A DNA stretch of 64,000 nt from Anisus vortex (GCA_949126835.1 OX421506.1:28223441-28287440), one strand, 5' to 3'; positions 9,353 to 20,123 are shown, numbered from the stretch's first letter. Notes: a model not told the origin generated them from the sequence alone. Numbers and translations are program-made.

Positions 9353-11153
9353 TTACATAATCATGAGACATCTATGTTGCCTTGAAAAATGGACAACATT
9401 GGCAGCAGGCCTTAAGCTACATAAAACAATTGATGCCGAAAGTATTGCCTTAAAGAATATGGAGAAGAAAAAGTGGATGTATATCCTACACAGGTTGCTA
9501 GATATTACATTGTTTCTTCCAAAGTGAAATCTGGCATTTCGTGGCCACAACGAAGATGAATTCTCGTTGAATAAAGGAAACTTTTTTGAGATGGTTGAGA
9601 TGCTTTCCAAATATAACCCACCTGTGGAACAGGGGCCCCCACACAAAAGGGGCCCCCACACACCCCAAAAAGAAATGTTTTTGTGACATCCCCATTCTTT
9701 CGTTGAAAATGTAAAATAAAATGCATTTATTCCAATACAATTTAAAGCGCTCCAGTCCAACCAAGAAAAGTGCAACATAAAATTTATGATTTTACAAAAT
9801 GTAACAAGAAATAATGGCCTTTTTCTGAGGTAGGCCTACGTGGAAGGCTGAGGCGAGACCACGAGGGCCCCCCCCCCACATAAATTTGCGAATAGGGCCC
9901 CCACAATCTTAAATACGGCCCTGTGAACCAGTGCTGAAAGAGCATTTAGTGAGACTAAAGTAAGTATATGTACAGGGAAAGCATAATATGTATCTTATCT
10001 TTCACCAAAAATTCAAAATGAATTTATAAATGTACTGGCCAACCATGCAAAGAAAAATCTTGTATGGATGTAAAGCCCGCAAGGTCTTTTGGAATTATGT
10101 TTGACAGCACACCTGATATATCACACACTGATCAAATGTCTGAAGTGATTAAATATGTGAAAAATCCACAGTGCGAAAGTGGAAGTGCGAGAAGTGTTTC
10201 TTGGATTTTTTCCTCAAGCTGCTGTTAAACCAGTGAAAGATAATTTGATGAATGTATTACGGCGATTGAAGCTTTATGTGATCCTCGTGAAAATTCGGAC
10301 ACAAGACGTACAGCAAAAGGACTTTTACATGCTGTCTGTGATTTCCCGTTTATCTGCTATCTTAACCTTTGGGCTAATATACTTGAAGAAGTCAATCTTA
10401 CACAGCAGTACCTGCAGAGTAGCCTAAAGGCTTAACTCTTGATAAAGTGGTGACTAAGCTAGACGCCATAAGATAGTTTTTGCACGAAAAGCGGAGTCAA
10501 TTAGTGGAGCATGCTATTGAACAAGCACTTAAAAAATCAGACCTACATGGAATTTTGGTAGAGAGAAGATTAAGATTCAAAAAGAACATGGCAGGGGGAA
10601 AATTTAGATATGCTGGAATTTATATGCTAGAAGAAAGCAGTAAGGAGATGCTAGAGTGTATTAATCTCTTTTATTCTGAACATTCCAGATCAGAACAACA
10701 TCGTTTAAGGAAGTTGCAGATATGTTTGATGCAGTCAGCCCAATAATCTACCGTCAGCAAGTGAAGACGTGTTATTGGTGCCCGTTCCAAAATTAATCTC
10801 TTTCTACGATGAGCTATCCGAAGATGAGTTCTTAAAAGAAATACCACAGCTCGGACGACACCTAAAAGCAGCTGAAATTGACCTAACAAAAAGCCATGGA
10901 CTGGTCAGTAGGCTATTAGATATTTTAAAATTCATACCTAAAATCTTTAACACGATATGTGTGTCTGTGGCTTCATGTGAACGGAGCTTTTCAAAACTAA
11001 AGCTTATAAAAAGCTATTTACGCTCCACCATGGGATAATCAAGACTTTCTGATCTGGCTATGTTATTGATTGAAAGGGATACTGTGATTGATATAGATTT
11101 TGATGAAAAGATTGACAAGTTTGCAGTTTTGAAAAGCAGGAAAGGAAAATTTT
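9353..11153 (+). pseudogene. hAT transposase (ZMYM1-like), broken
   Basis: Fragments in order: a WTTLAAGLKLHKTID region, NLAFRGHNEDEFSLNKGNFF near 9520-9580, then interruption by the MITE, then SPKIQNEFI near 10005-10025, FGIMFDSTPDISHTDQMS near 10090-10145 (catalytic RNase H-like core), middle helices 10179-10746, and the C-terminal dimerisation domain 10769-11153 with SVASCERSFSKLKLIKSYLR. Several frameshifts and stops separate these (for example TAA after LRSTMG near 11036), so it cannot make transposase. Full-length relatives are about 600-800 residues. The DSTPDISHTDQMS and ASCERSFSKLK motifs make the family call firm. Confidence 0.88.
9617..9923 (-). mobile_element. Nested hAT-type MITE, one end missing
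   Basis: Its right end GTATTTAAGATTGTGGGGGC (as reverse complement) with terminal GGCCCTG matches the intact MITE at 44400-44670. The inner GGGGGCCCCTTTTGTGTGGG block also matches. The left end lacks the terminal repeat and joins directly to the transposase after NPPVEQ, so that end is deleted. No clean target duplication is visible. Confidence 0.65.
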
Positions 11154-11449
11154 AAATAAAGTACTTTCAATGTAAAAATAACTAACTGTACGGTTGTTTC
11201 AGTAGTTTAAGCTTGTTGCTTTTAATTTTGACTGAATAATTTTAATATTGTTATTGTTTTCGTCATATTTGAACTGTAGGATTAATTCAAGGAGACGAAA
11301 ACTATGGTGAAAGTCGTGGGCGGGGGGGGGGGGTTGACACCCAAAGTTTACCGCACCGGATGACACCAGCCCTACGTACGCCACTGGTCATAGGTATGAT
11401 CTGGCTATCTTTGTTAAATGTATGATCTGTACAAAGTTAAATAAATTTA

Positions 11450-11740
11450 AGTATTCATACCATTTTTTGTTTTATTCTTGTCTTCAGGTGCCACTATAAG
11501 TTTTATAGAGGAAAAAAATATAACGTTATTATATTTAACAGAAAAACATATATTTCTATTATTAAATAAAATAAAAATGTGACCCTACAGCACGAATTGA
11601 ATCGCATTGTGCCCTAAGGTCATTTTGAGTTATTTAAAGATCCTTATAACAATCAGGATGCTGAATTTAACGGTGAGAAATTGTATTCTAGCTATAAGTG
11701 TTTTGATGTACCGACTGTCTGAAACCTAATTTTGAGAAAT
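11450..11740. other. No gene seen
   Basis: AT-rich spacer following the last minisatellite remnant. I see nothing in it. Confidence 0.5.
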
Positions 11741-11741
11741 T

Positions 11742-11995
11742 TTACTTCTTCTTCTTCTTCGTAATACTGTGGAGACCCCGTAGAACCGAGGAAAAAGTCC
11801 ACAATTTAAATACACATAAAATAACATAGCAAACATAACATAGCAAACAGCAGTTATACACAGATAAAAGAGTATCACTTTAGGTTTTTGGACCAGCACT
11901 TTAGTGACGATTTGAAGGCCGGAACTGTAGGGGCAGTGATGGAGGCCTGGTCCAGGGTGTTCCACAGCCTAATGGCTTACGTTTTCAGATGAAAC
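11742..11995 (-). pseudogene. LINE 3' end (CR1-like tail)
   Basis: On the minus strand one frame gives a WNTLDQASITAPTVPAFKSS-type segment, the conserved C-terminus of CR1/Jockey-like LINEs. A short 3' UTR ends in a GAA repeat (TTCTTCTTCTTCTTC on the plus strand at 11746-11760). Only the last about 250 bp are present, a typical 5'-truncated copy. Confidence 0.6.
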
Positions 11996-12369
11996 AATAC
12001 AGGGTGTTACTTTTAAAATAATTTAGTAATACTTTATAATTACTTTTAAAATCAAAACTTACCACAGAAAAATGCAAAATAAATAAATAATTTGTAATTG
12101 TCAATATCTGAAAAACCATAATTTTACACACCTATGGCATATTTTTGGCTGAAGCTCAATATAGCTTGAGACACACAGCCACTCAATTCGTGATAGAGGG
12201 TCACAAATATGCATCACTATTTAATTTGGAATATACTTATGTTAAAGTACCCCCTGCAAACCAATTTAAAAAAATTGCATTTCTGATATAGAAGCAGCGT
12301 TAATGAGTTTCTGTGGGCAAGGCATACTAGAGGATTATGAGGCCAGCACAGTGCTTTTCTTTCTTTTCA
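11996..12369. other. No gene seen
   Basis: AT-rich DNA. Short direct repeats of ATAATTTA type are the only structure noticed. Confidence 0.45.
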
Positions 12370-12520
12370 CTTTTTATAGAGAATGTTAACTGTCAATCAT
12401 AGCTTGGTAGGTTAAGGGACACCCACTGACTTGGATAAATAACCGGCCTTTATTATGATCTGAACTTTAGACCTTTAAATCGTCATAGTAGCTGCAAGGC
12501 CGTCTGGTTTCGTACATATC
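12370..12520 (-). repeat. Degenerate SINE copy
   Basis: On the minus strand GGTCTAAAGTTCAGATC, AAAGGCCGGT and GGGTGTCCCTTAA line up in order with box B, AAAGGC and GTGTCCCTGAT of the SINE at 8222-8430. Strongly diverged. Confidence 0.45.
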
Positions 12521-12593
12521 CAACTGAAATTTACAACGTTTAAATATTCAGTTTCTATAATAATAAATTAAAATGAATACAAACACTACTTAC

Positions 12594-12878
12594 CAGTATA
12601 ATGACAAGTGAAAGACTTCTTTCTCATGCATCCACCATGTTCCTCATATGAAACATTAAAGTGGGAAGACTTGTAAATATTCGGATCGGTGGTGTATTGT
12701 ACACAACCATGAGTTGAATTAAACGTCCCAAAATCGAAAGAAATGGCCACGGTGAGCGGATTATATTTACCCACGCCAAGGGCACACCAATACAAATATT
12801 GATTAACTGTGATTGTAGCTTCACACCTTTCAAGATTGAGAACTGTTCTACCATGTTTCAGGATTAGATTTTCTCTCT
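12594..12878 (-). CDS. Cysteine-rich, possibly Ig-like exon (phase 1-1)
   Basis: A 285-base open segment with acceptor TTTTTAACAG and donor GTAAGTAG, about 94 codons, phase 1 at both ends as is usual for shuffled extracellular domains. Landmarks in order: HGRTVLNLERCEATITVNQ, YLYWCALGVGK, ISFDFGTFNSTHGCV, HFNVSYEEHGGC and FTCHYTG. It has five cysteines and two N-glycosylation sequons (NST, NVS). An early Cys with YLYWC and a terminal FTCHY recall an immunoglobulin fold, but this is inference. It lies upstream (minus sense) of exon 8158-7980 and its phase matches, so the two could be spliced together. Confidence 0.6.
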
Positions 12879-13071
12879 CTGTTAAAAAATAAAAAATAAT
12901 AATTCAATAATACCAAATTATATTTAAATAAAAAAAGAAAGAATCATTATTATATTATATTAGAAAAAGCCCGCGCGTAACTGTGGTGATGCGTTTACTA
13001 ATTAGCGAGGATATTAACTAGTCCGAGATAGTAGTAACATAATCCGTTCAATGATTTCTGAGTTTTAACGT

Positions 13072-13747
13072 TGTTACGTCCACAATCCCCTTGTGGCCAG
13101 AGCTGTGTAGATCTTGCTGATAATTCTCGTTAGTCCTAGGGGAGACTTTAATTATTAGTATTTATGTTTCAGTATTACACGAACTCTTCTTATAGTCCTG
13201 GGCACAAATTCAGTATTTGTATTCCAACATTTCCTTTCTTGTACATTAGGGTAGTAGATAAATCTTATAGTAATGTATACAACACAATAGAATAGTAACT
13301 TGACAAGGAAGCTTCAGTGTAACTGTTGTTGATAGTTTATTTCAGGTGGTATGTTCAATATATACAATATATCTATTATGTACAGTTAGAATAAAATAGT
13401 GCAAACACAAACGTTCTCAAAGGAACATATTTTGAAACTCTCTGTCTTTCAGACAAAACAAATCATTAAATACTATCCGAGTGGTGCAAGGGACAGACCC
13501 ATTACCAGTAGGGGTAAAAATCATGGTATCATTACAAAACTCATAACAAAAACGATAGGAACTTCCCCTATTAAATAATGAGTCGTTTCCAGACCCTGAG
13601 AATTTGAGATCAACACAGAATCCCAACATTACCTAGAACCTTTTGTTTTCCTACTAAACGTCCTAATATTGTGTGTAGTAAGAAAAGAAAGAGAGAGGGG
13701 AATAAACATTGCGTGTTCCAATTCTTGGAAAAACAATATACATGACA
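13072..13747 (+). mobile_element. Solo LTR, family TGTTACG...TGACA, copy 1
   Basis: Starts TGTTACGTCCACAATCCCCT and ends ATACATGACA. It is flanked by a 4-bp duplication ACGT (13068-13071, 13748-13751). Shares long segments with 50186-50914 (inverted) and 59717-60212, including GAATAGTAACTTGACAAGG and GCTTCAGTGTAA. No internal retrotransposon sequence is attached, so it is a solo LTR. Short open frames in it are not genes. Confidence 0.8.
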
Positions 13748-13751
13748 ACGT

Positions 13752-14230
13752 AAAATGACTCATTTTAGGAAAGGTGGTATCATGCGGTAACAGTTTACCA
13801 CAGGGATATTAATGGGCGAGACCATAGATTCTCAATGGAGGGGGGGGGTATCGGCAGGGGCGGTGAGAATGTCTAGGGGGCGTTGACATTCCCGGGGGCG
13901 ATAGGTGGGCGGTGATGGGTCAGTGGGCGGTACGCAAGTAGGACCACTTTCAATAGTTTGAACACTAGTGCGTTTTAAATAATTAAAATACCAACATTTA
14001 GATGTGCATTAGTATAATAAGGATAATCTTGAGCTTTAACAAATAATTAATCCACTATTTCACTATTTGACTACTGTGTGATTGTGACGTAAAAGTCATT
14101 TTAAGCTCCCAATGTACTTAACCTTGATCCATTACTAAATTTAGACTGTTTTCGAGAAAGACAGATATGTTTCATGTGGTGGGTGATTATAATATGGATA
14201 AAATGTGACATAGAACTTGAAAGAATACAA
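13752..14230. other. Spacer with G-rich DNA-transposon remnant
   Basis: A G-rich patch at 13835-13935 (repeated GGGGGCG, GGGCGGT) resembles the ends of degraded hAT-type repeats. A similar AGGGGGCGGTGAGCC followed by GATTGAGAACC lies at about 18218-18247. No gene seen. Confidence 0.35.
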
Positions 14231-14236
14231 TTGCTG

Positions 14237-15345
14237 GTAAACAACTGCAATCACCCAACATGACATATGCTAAACAACTGATATAACCCACTAGGACATA
14301 AGCTAAACAACTGCTATCACCCAACAGGACATATGCTAAACAACTGCTATTACCCAATAGGACATATGCTAAACAACTGTTATCACCCAATAGGACATAA
14401 GTAAACAACTGCTATCACCCAATAAGACATAGGTAAACAACTGCTATCATCCAACAGGACATATCCTAAACAACTGTTATCACCCAATAGGACATAGGTA
14501 AACAACTGCTATCACCCAACAGGACATATGCTAAACAACTGTTATCACACAATAGGACATAGGTAAACAACTGTTATCACCCAATAGGACATAGGTAAAC
14601 AACTGCTATCACCCAACATACCATATCCTAAACAACTGTTATCACCCAATAGGACATAGGTAAACAACTGCTATCACCCAACAGGACATATGCTAAACAA
14701 CTGTTATCACCCAATAGGACATAGGTAAACAACTGCTATCACCAAACAGGACATATGCTAAACAACTGTCATCACCCAACAGGACATATGCTAAACAACT
14801 GCTATCACCCAACAGGACATATGCTAAACAACTGTTATCACCCAATAGGACATAGGTAAACAACTGCTATCACCCAACATTACATATGCTAAACAACTGC
14901 AATCACCCAACATTACATATGCTAAACAACTGCTATCACCCAACAGGACATATGCTAAACAACTGTTATCACCCAATAGGACATAGGTAAACAACTGCTA
15001 TCACCCAACAGGACATATGCTAAACAACTGTTATCACCCAATAGGACATAGGTAAACAACTGCTATCACCCAACATTACATATGCTAAACAACTGCTATT
15101 ACCCAACGTTACATATGCTAAACAACTGCTATCACCCAATATGACATTGGTAAACAATTGCTATCACCCAACATTACATATGCTAAAATACTGCTATCAC
15201 GCAATAGGACATATTATGCTAAACAACTGCTATCACCCAATAGGACATTGGTAAACAATTGCTATCACCCAACATTACATATGCTAAACAACTGCTATCA
15301 CGCAATAGGACATATGCTAAACAACTGCTGTTACCCAACATGACT
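14237..15345. repeat. 33-bp satellite array 1
   Basis: About 33 units of CATATGCTAAACAACTGYTA followed by TCACCCAAYAGGA. Many units carry a shorter variant (ATAGGTAAACAACTG) that alternates with the full one, giving a dimeric higher-order pattern of about 65 bp. It ends at 15345 before block A, and the same unit resumes at 15912. Confidence 0.93.
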
Positions 15346-15349
15346 GTAG

Positions 15350-15908
15350 ATATTGCCTTTCCCTATAATAACTATTAGATGAATCATTTAATTGATTTTA
15401 TATTATATTAAAACGTTTGCATTGTATTGCATTAATTATTTAGTATTAATTGTTGAGAATTATATAGGTCAGTGGACCCAATATATTTTAGGAAATCTTT
15501 TATGAAAAAAGATAGTGTTTTTTCTAAGAAGATAAAAGGAAAAGTCGTCTGCTGGGCTAAAAGAAGAAGCTCTAGTCCTTCTAGTTAAATGGACTGATAC
15601 GAATATAATTCCTTTAAAGAACATTAAGTAAGAGCATAATTGTAGGTACTTAGTATTTTAAAATCATCAAAGAACATATCTATTCATATAATAATATGTG
15701 TTTGTGTTGAAGTAAATAAAATATTGAAGTAAGTGGAAAGAACATTGTTACTTCGTCATATCAAGTTTATACGTTTATATATATTATATGAATACCGACA
15801 AGACTCGCAAGTTGTGAGGTCAACTGAATAATAATGATACCAGAAATAAATGTTAAGATGTCCATAGAACGCTACCAATAATAATACAATAAAATAATAT
15901 GGACACTA
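15350..15908. repeat. Block A (paralogue at 36340-36870)
   Basis: Co-linear matches with 36340-36870 include AAAACGTTTGCATT/GAAACGTTTGCATT, ATTTAGTATTAATT, GAAATCTTTTATGA, GTTTGTGTTGA-TAAATAAA, ATATTG, ATGTTAAGATG and CGCTAC-AATAATAAT. It separates the two satellite arrays. Either a duplicated intron segment or a dispersed repeat. Confidence 0.65.
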
Positions 15909-17415
15909 ACAATGACATATGCTAAACAACTGCTATCACCCAATAGGACATATGCTAAACAACTGCTATCACCCAATAGGACATATGCTAAACAACTGCT
16001 ATCACCCAATAGGACATATGCTAAACAACTGCTATCACCCAATAGGACATATGCTAAACAACTGTTATCACCCAACATTACAGATGCTAAACAACTGCTA
16101 TCACCCAATAGGACATATGCTAAACAACTGCTATCACCCACTAGGACATATGCTAAACAACTGCTATCACCCAATAGGACATATGCTAAACAACTGCTAT
16201 CACCCAATAGGACATATGCTAAACAACTGCTATCACCCAATAGGACATATGCTAAACAACTGTTATCACCTAACATTACATATGCTAAACAACTGCTATC
16301 ACCCAATAGGACATATGCTAAACAACTGCTATCACCCAATAGGACATATGCTAAACAACTGCTATCACCCAATAGGACATATGCTAAACAACTGTTATCA
16401 CCCAACATTACATATGCTAAACAACTGTTATCACCCAATAGGACATATGCTAAACAACTGTTATCACCCAATAGGACATATGCTAAAAAACTGCTAACAC
16501 CCAATAGGACATATGCTAAACAACTGTTATCACCCAACATTACATATGCTAATCAACTGCTATCACCCAATAGGACATATGCTAAACAACTGCTATCACC
16601 CAATAGGACATATGCTAAACAACTGCTATCACCCAATAGGACATATGCTAAACAACTGTTATCACCCAACATTACATATGCTAAACAACTGCTATCACCC
16701 AATAGGACATATGCTAAACAACTGTTATCACCCAATAGGACTTAGGTAAACAACTGTTATCACCCAACATTACATATGCTAAACAACTGCTATCACCCAA
16801 TAGGACATATGCTAAACAACTGTTATCACCCAATAGGACATATGCTAAACAACTGTTATCACCCAACATTACATATGCTAAACAACTGCTATCACCCAAT
16901 AGGACATATGCTAAACAACTGCTATCACCCAATAGGACATATGCTAAACAACTGCTATCACCCAATAGGACATATGCTAAACAACTGTTATCACCCAACA
17001 TTACATATGCTAAACAACTGCTATCACCCAATAGGACATATGCTAAACAACTGCTATCACCCAATAGGACATATGCTAAACAACTGCTATCACCCAACAT
17101 TACATATGCCAAACAACTGCTATCACCCAACATTACATATGCCAAACAACTGCTATCACCCAACATTACATATGCCAAACAACTGCTATCGCCCAACATG
17201 ACATATGCTAAACAATTGATATCACTCAACATGACATATGCTAAACAACTGCTATCACCTAACATGACATATGCTAAACAACTGCTATCGCCCAACATGA
17301 CATATGCTAAACAATTGCTATCACTCAACATGACATATGCTAAACAACTGCTATCACCTAACATGACATATGCTAAACAACTGCTATCACCCAACAGGAC
17401 ATATGCTAAACAACA
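15909..17415. repeat. 33-bp satellite array 2 with higher-order structure
   Basis: About 45 nearly identical units. Because 33 is a multiple of 3 and the unit lacks stops in several frames, long frames run through it on both strands (an 11-residue repeat such as TYAKQLLSPNR on one strand and LLGDSSCLAYV on the other). These are artefacts of periodicity. The ACATTA variant recurs at 16075, 16273, 16405, 16537, 16669, 16767, 16866 and 16998, spacings of mostly 132 or 99 bp, that is 4- and 3-unit higher-order repeats. Confidence 0.95.
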
Positions 17416-18115
17416 GGACAATGAGAAGTAGGAAGAATCGCACTGAATATGAGAAAAAGAACTATAGGCTCTTGTCAGTTTAAATTAAATATCAGGATCG
17501 GTTCGGCATGAAGCGAAATTCTGCGCGTTCGTCAGTTATCGCAGTTTCAGATTGGTTTTTAGATCGATTTGGTTTAAATTTGAATAAAATTTGTTTAAAT
17601 ATGATTTATAAAAACAAGCTTTGATATCGACTTGCATTTAAGAAATATAACCTAATAATGACTTCAACTGTCAATTTTAAGACATTATTCTTTTTATAAA
17701 CTTGACAATTCCTGATTGGTTTTAAGATCATATTTTCTAATGGCGAAATGTTAAAATCAGTCGTACCTTCACAACTGCAAGAAGAATTGATTTTTTATTG
17801 CTTGTTTAACACCATATTTAGCGGAACGTGGATTTGGTGCTGTTGTCAAACAGAGAAGCTAGTTGAAGCGTGGAAACCCAAGGGTTTTGGAAACCGAAAT
17901 TGAACGACACATAGACAGACATCTAGCAAAATACCAGGCACAAGTTTCACTTTAATATTGATTTAAAAAAAACAACAACTTTGTTCAATATATTATTATT
18001 ATATATTTTAAAAAAACAATCAAAAATACGTGTTCATTTCAGCTCTTTTTAATATCATAAAAACGCACACAAATCTAGTCGGCCTATACAAATTTCTTTC
18101 GCCAAATTAGACTTA
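17416..18115. other. No gene seen
   Basis: AT-rich spacer. Nothing recognisable. Confidence 0.45.
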
Positions 18116-18196
18116 TTAACCCTTCCCGTACCGACCTACTTCTATCTATGCTGCCATCAGTTCAGCTATATACGCGCCCGGGACTGTAAGGGTTAA
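18116..18196. mobile_element. Possible tiny piggyBac-type MITE
   Basis: An 81-bp segment bounded by TTAA on both sides with imperfect inverted ends: AACCCTTCCCGTACCG versus, in reverse complement, AACCCTTACAGTCCCG. TTAA targets and CCCTT-like ends fit piggyBac MITEs. The arms are short and imperfect, so this is tentative. Confidence 0.35.
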
Positions 18197-18775
18197 CTTG
18201 ATTTAGGAAAAAAAAGGGGGCGGTGAGCCGAAAAAGATTGAGAACCTATTGGGTTAGACGGTTTGTTTTTCCTGTTTATTTTTTACGGCTAGTTTTCGCA
18301 ATGAACAATGAACAACAATGAACAATATTTATTTGCCACAAAGTACATCCGTACTATAAAGGAATAATCAAAGACATAATTAGAATATTCTAGCATTAGT
18401 AAATAATAGTAAAAGTTACCGAAATAATGATATTAATAATAATAGATTCATTGTAAGGTATCAAGAAAAGAGTTGTTCGAGCCGGTATGTTTGTTTAGGT
18501 CTCATGAGCGCAATTCTTTGCACATGCATGAGCGCAATTGTTCACACCGGCACGATCTACACCTGGGATATTTTTATCTAGATGGGGGGGGGGGGGGCAG
18601 GTGGCCATAGTCGTTGTGGCTAAACTTTGGTTTAACTGCCCCACGGAATTTTTCTAAGTCCCTACTTTAAAGATCTTTTTGTCCTGAATACGAAAATCGA
18701 GGTTTTATTGAACTGTTCCATTTCTGTGATTTGAAAACAAAAAATTTGAATGTTAGAAAAAAAAAGAGATTTTTT
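18197..18775. other. No gene; short repeats
   Basis: Contains ATGAACAATGAACAACAATG tandem motifs at 18301-18323, a direct repeat CATGAGCGCAATT (about 18502 and 18528), and a 12-G run at 18583-18597. Nothing coding is seen. Confidence 0.4.
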
Positions 18776-18895
18776 TTATTAAAAAATATTGCCTTCCTTT
18801 GAAATTGTGTGTTGTAAATTTAACATCAGTTACCTCCCTTTAAAACTGTGTGTTTTAAATTTAACATGAGTTACCTCCTTTGGAAATTATGTTTT
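18776..18895. repeat. Short tandem repeat, about 51 bp x 2.3
   Basis: TTACCTCC-TTT, AAA-TGTGTGTT and TAAATTTAACATSAGTTACC repeat in order at 18791-18840 and 18841-18876. Located just upstream of the inverted repeats at 18980. Confidence 0.6.
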
Positions 18896-18979
18896 GGAGA
18901 TAAAAAGTTTGTTATGTCCCTTGTGTTTATTTATTAAAATTTGTGGAAAATGTTTAGTTATTTGATTCCACAACGCCAT

Positions 18980-19038
18980 ATCGCACGGGCTGTCCGTGCG
19001 ATACACTGCCGATAGACCGAAACGCGGACAGCCCGTGC
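18980..19038. other. Competing inverted repeats upstream of small ORF
   Basis: GCACGGGCTGTCCG (18983-18996) is perfectly complementary to CGGACAGCCCGTGC (19025-19038). An overlapping hairpin pairs ATCGCACGG (18980-18988) with CCGTGCGAT (18994-19002). The two structures are mutually exclusive. The GC-rich palindromes stand out in AT-rich DNA and lie about 55 bases before an ATG. Confidence 0.6.
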
Positions 19039-19091
19039 TATAACAACGGTCAAGGTAAGATAGGTCTGTACCGGTCAATTTTGCTAGAACA

Positions 19092-19385
19092 ATGGAGGTT
19101 ACAGTTGATAGTGTTTCTATTGATTCCATTAACGGTATTAACGTATGTTCTGACTGCCGGTGGAGCTACGGTAAATTTAGAGACATGTTAAAGGGCGAGG
19201 ACCGCTTCCATAGATTTTTATACAGCCATAAAATGATTCCTGAAAGTAAGCTTTGTCATAAATGTAGTTCCCCCATCAATTTGAACAATGGACAGGTAGT
19301 GTGTCTACATACTGTCATGGCGGCCACCGGCAGTCGAATAAATGTGCTCGTAGTTGTTTGTGTTATTTCATATGAAATACGGTAA
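19092..19385 (+). CDS. Merlin/ISXO2-like transposase N-terminal fragment or domesticated ORF
   Basis: A 97-codon frame with a good start context (ACAATGG). The order FRDMLKGEDRFHRFLYSHKM, IPESKLCHKC, SSPINLNNG resembles the N-terminus of ISXO2-like (Merlin) transposases: a W/F-rich start, a short FL...H segment, then a CxxC treble followed by a glycine turn. No DDE catalytic core follows, and the frame ends 300 bases on. A canonical donor GGTAAGAA overlaps its last codon (from about 19381), so it could also be a first exon. Family assignment is tentative. Confidence 0.4.
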   Translation: MEVTVDSVSIDSINGINVCSDCRWSYGKFRDMLKGEDRFHRFLYSHKMIPESKLCHKCSSPINLNNGQVVCLHTVMAATGSRINVLVVVCVISYEIR

Positions 19386-19449
19386 GAATATTTTTATTTT
19401 TATTTATACATTTCGTGCTATTTCGCCCCTTTTCTCTTTTCGGTATCGG

Positions 19450-19697
19450 TTCTAAGAAATTCCGACTGAAAATTTTAGTACGCGGAGATATTGATAAGTG
19501 TTCTAAGAAGCGCGGCAGACATCGTGTTTCTTGGCTGTGTTACGTCACAAGCCTATTGTAAACACAATGCAAAGTAATTTTTTTTTTGGGATGAAAATTT
19601 TTTATTTTTTTTATTTTCAATAGTCTGCCGCTCTTCCTAATAAACTTATCAATAGCTCCACTTGAACAAAAATTTCAGTTGGAATTTGTTAGAACTC
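19450..19697. mobile_element. Foldback MITE, about 248 bp
   Basis: Arms of about 70 bp are imperfect inverted copies. GTTCTAAGAAATTCC, ACTGAAAATTTT, ATTGATAAGT and GCGGCAGAC on the left mirror GTCTGCCGCT, ACTTATCAAT, AAAATTTCAGT and GGAATTTGTTAGAAC on the right. A T-rich loop lies between. Its right arm runs into the tail of the minus-strand open frame at 19675-20280. No target duplication could be fixed. Confidence 0.7.
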
Positions 19698-19731
19698 TAC
19701 TTTTCGTGGGGCAGGAGTATCGAAGTCTTAC

Positions 19732-20123
19732 CCTAGACTGGACGAACCCATTGGTAATCGCCAACTTGCCTGGACAAGGTGTTCTTAGAGACGACATGTG
19801 ACGTCGCTCCGGCAACTGTGTTTCTATTGGCCTGGTGTAATAGACTGACCGACACCGGATTTCGGCGTTGTTTTTATCGACTGTAACTTTGGAGTCTACG
19901 TCACACATTTTAACACGTTTGTTGTGACATACACCATTATTCTTTTTTTCTGCCGACCGGACTAAACTGCTGCATGCGATCTCTGTATATACTCTTGGAT
20001 ATACGTATATCGATATTCGTTTTTTATGAGGATTTATTGTACAATAAATTATATCATTCAAAACTGTGTAAATCTCGCCAGTTTGATTATTTTGTTTAAA
20101 ACTATTTTGTGCACTTAGTTGTC
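19732..20123 (-). CDS. Cysteine-rich secreted-type exon
   Basis: Minus-strand open frame from about 20280 to 19675. Two readings are plausible. First, an internal exon from acceptor GATCTCAG (ending 20124), phase 1 in, to donor AGG|GTAAGA (exon end 19732), phase 0 out. Second, a first exon from ATG 20199 with a hydrophobic GIIFTLVLISGQLSAQ signal-like segment. Mature part: NNQTGEIYTVLNDIIYC, YPRVYTEIACSS, NNGVCHNKRVKMCD and AEIRCRSVYY. This gives five cysteines in the N-terminal 90 residues, ending C-x-SVYY much as the 12594-12878 exon ends C-HYT. It may be another module of the same secreted family. I do not recognise the protein. Confidence 0.5.

Larger units (their letters stand above)
9071..11386 (+). 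mobile_element. hAT DNA transposon, 2316 bp, inserted in minisatellite
   Basis: Ends CAGTGGCGTACCGAGG and CCTACGTACGCCACTG form terminal inverted repeats. Exact 8-bp target duplications GTCATAGG flank it (9063-9070 and 11387-11394), the hAT hallmark. Inside is a decayed ZMYM1-like transposase and a nested, one-end-truncated MITE. Removing the element and one duplication restores the 52-bp minisatellite unit, so the array is older than the insertion. Confidence 0.93.

Noticed and set aside
13417..13629. 70-codon cysteine-containing minus frame resembling a host exon
   Set aside because: It lies inside the TGTTACG solo LTR, and the related LTR copy at 59717-60212 lacks a conserved frame.
14237..17415. 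CRISPR-like array
   Set aside because: Units are contiguous satellites without unique spacers, and the DNA is eukaryotic.
15872..17431. Long repeat-protein frames (141-277 codons) on both strands
   Set aside because: They are produced by a 33-bp satellite whose length is a multiple of three. Frames are open on both strands at once, and no start context, splice signal or non-repeat domain exists.
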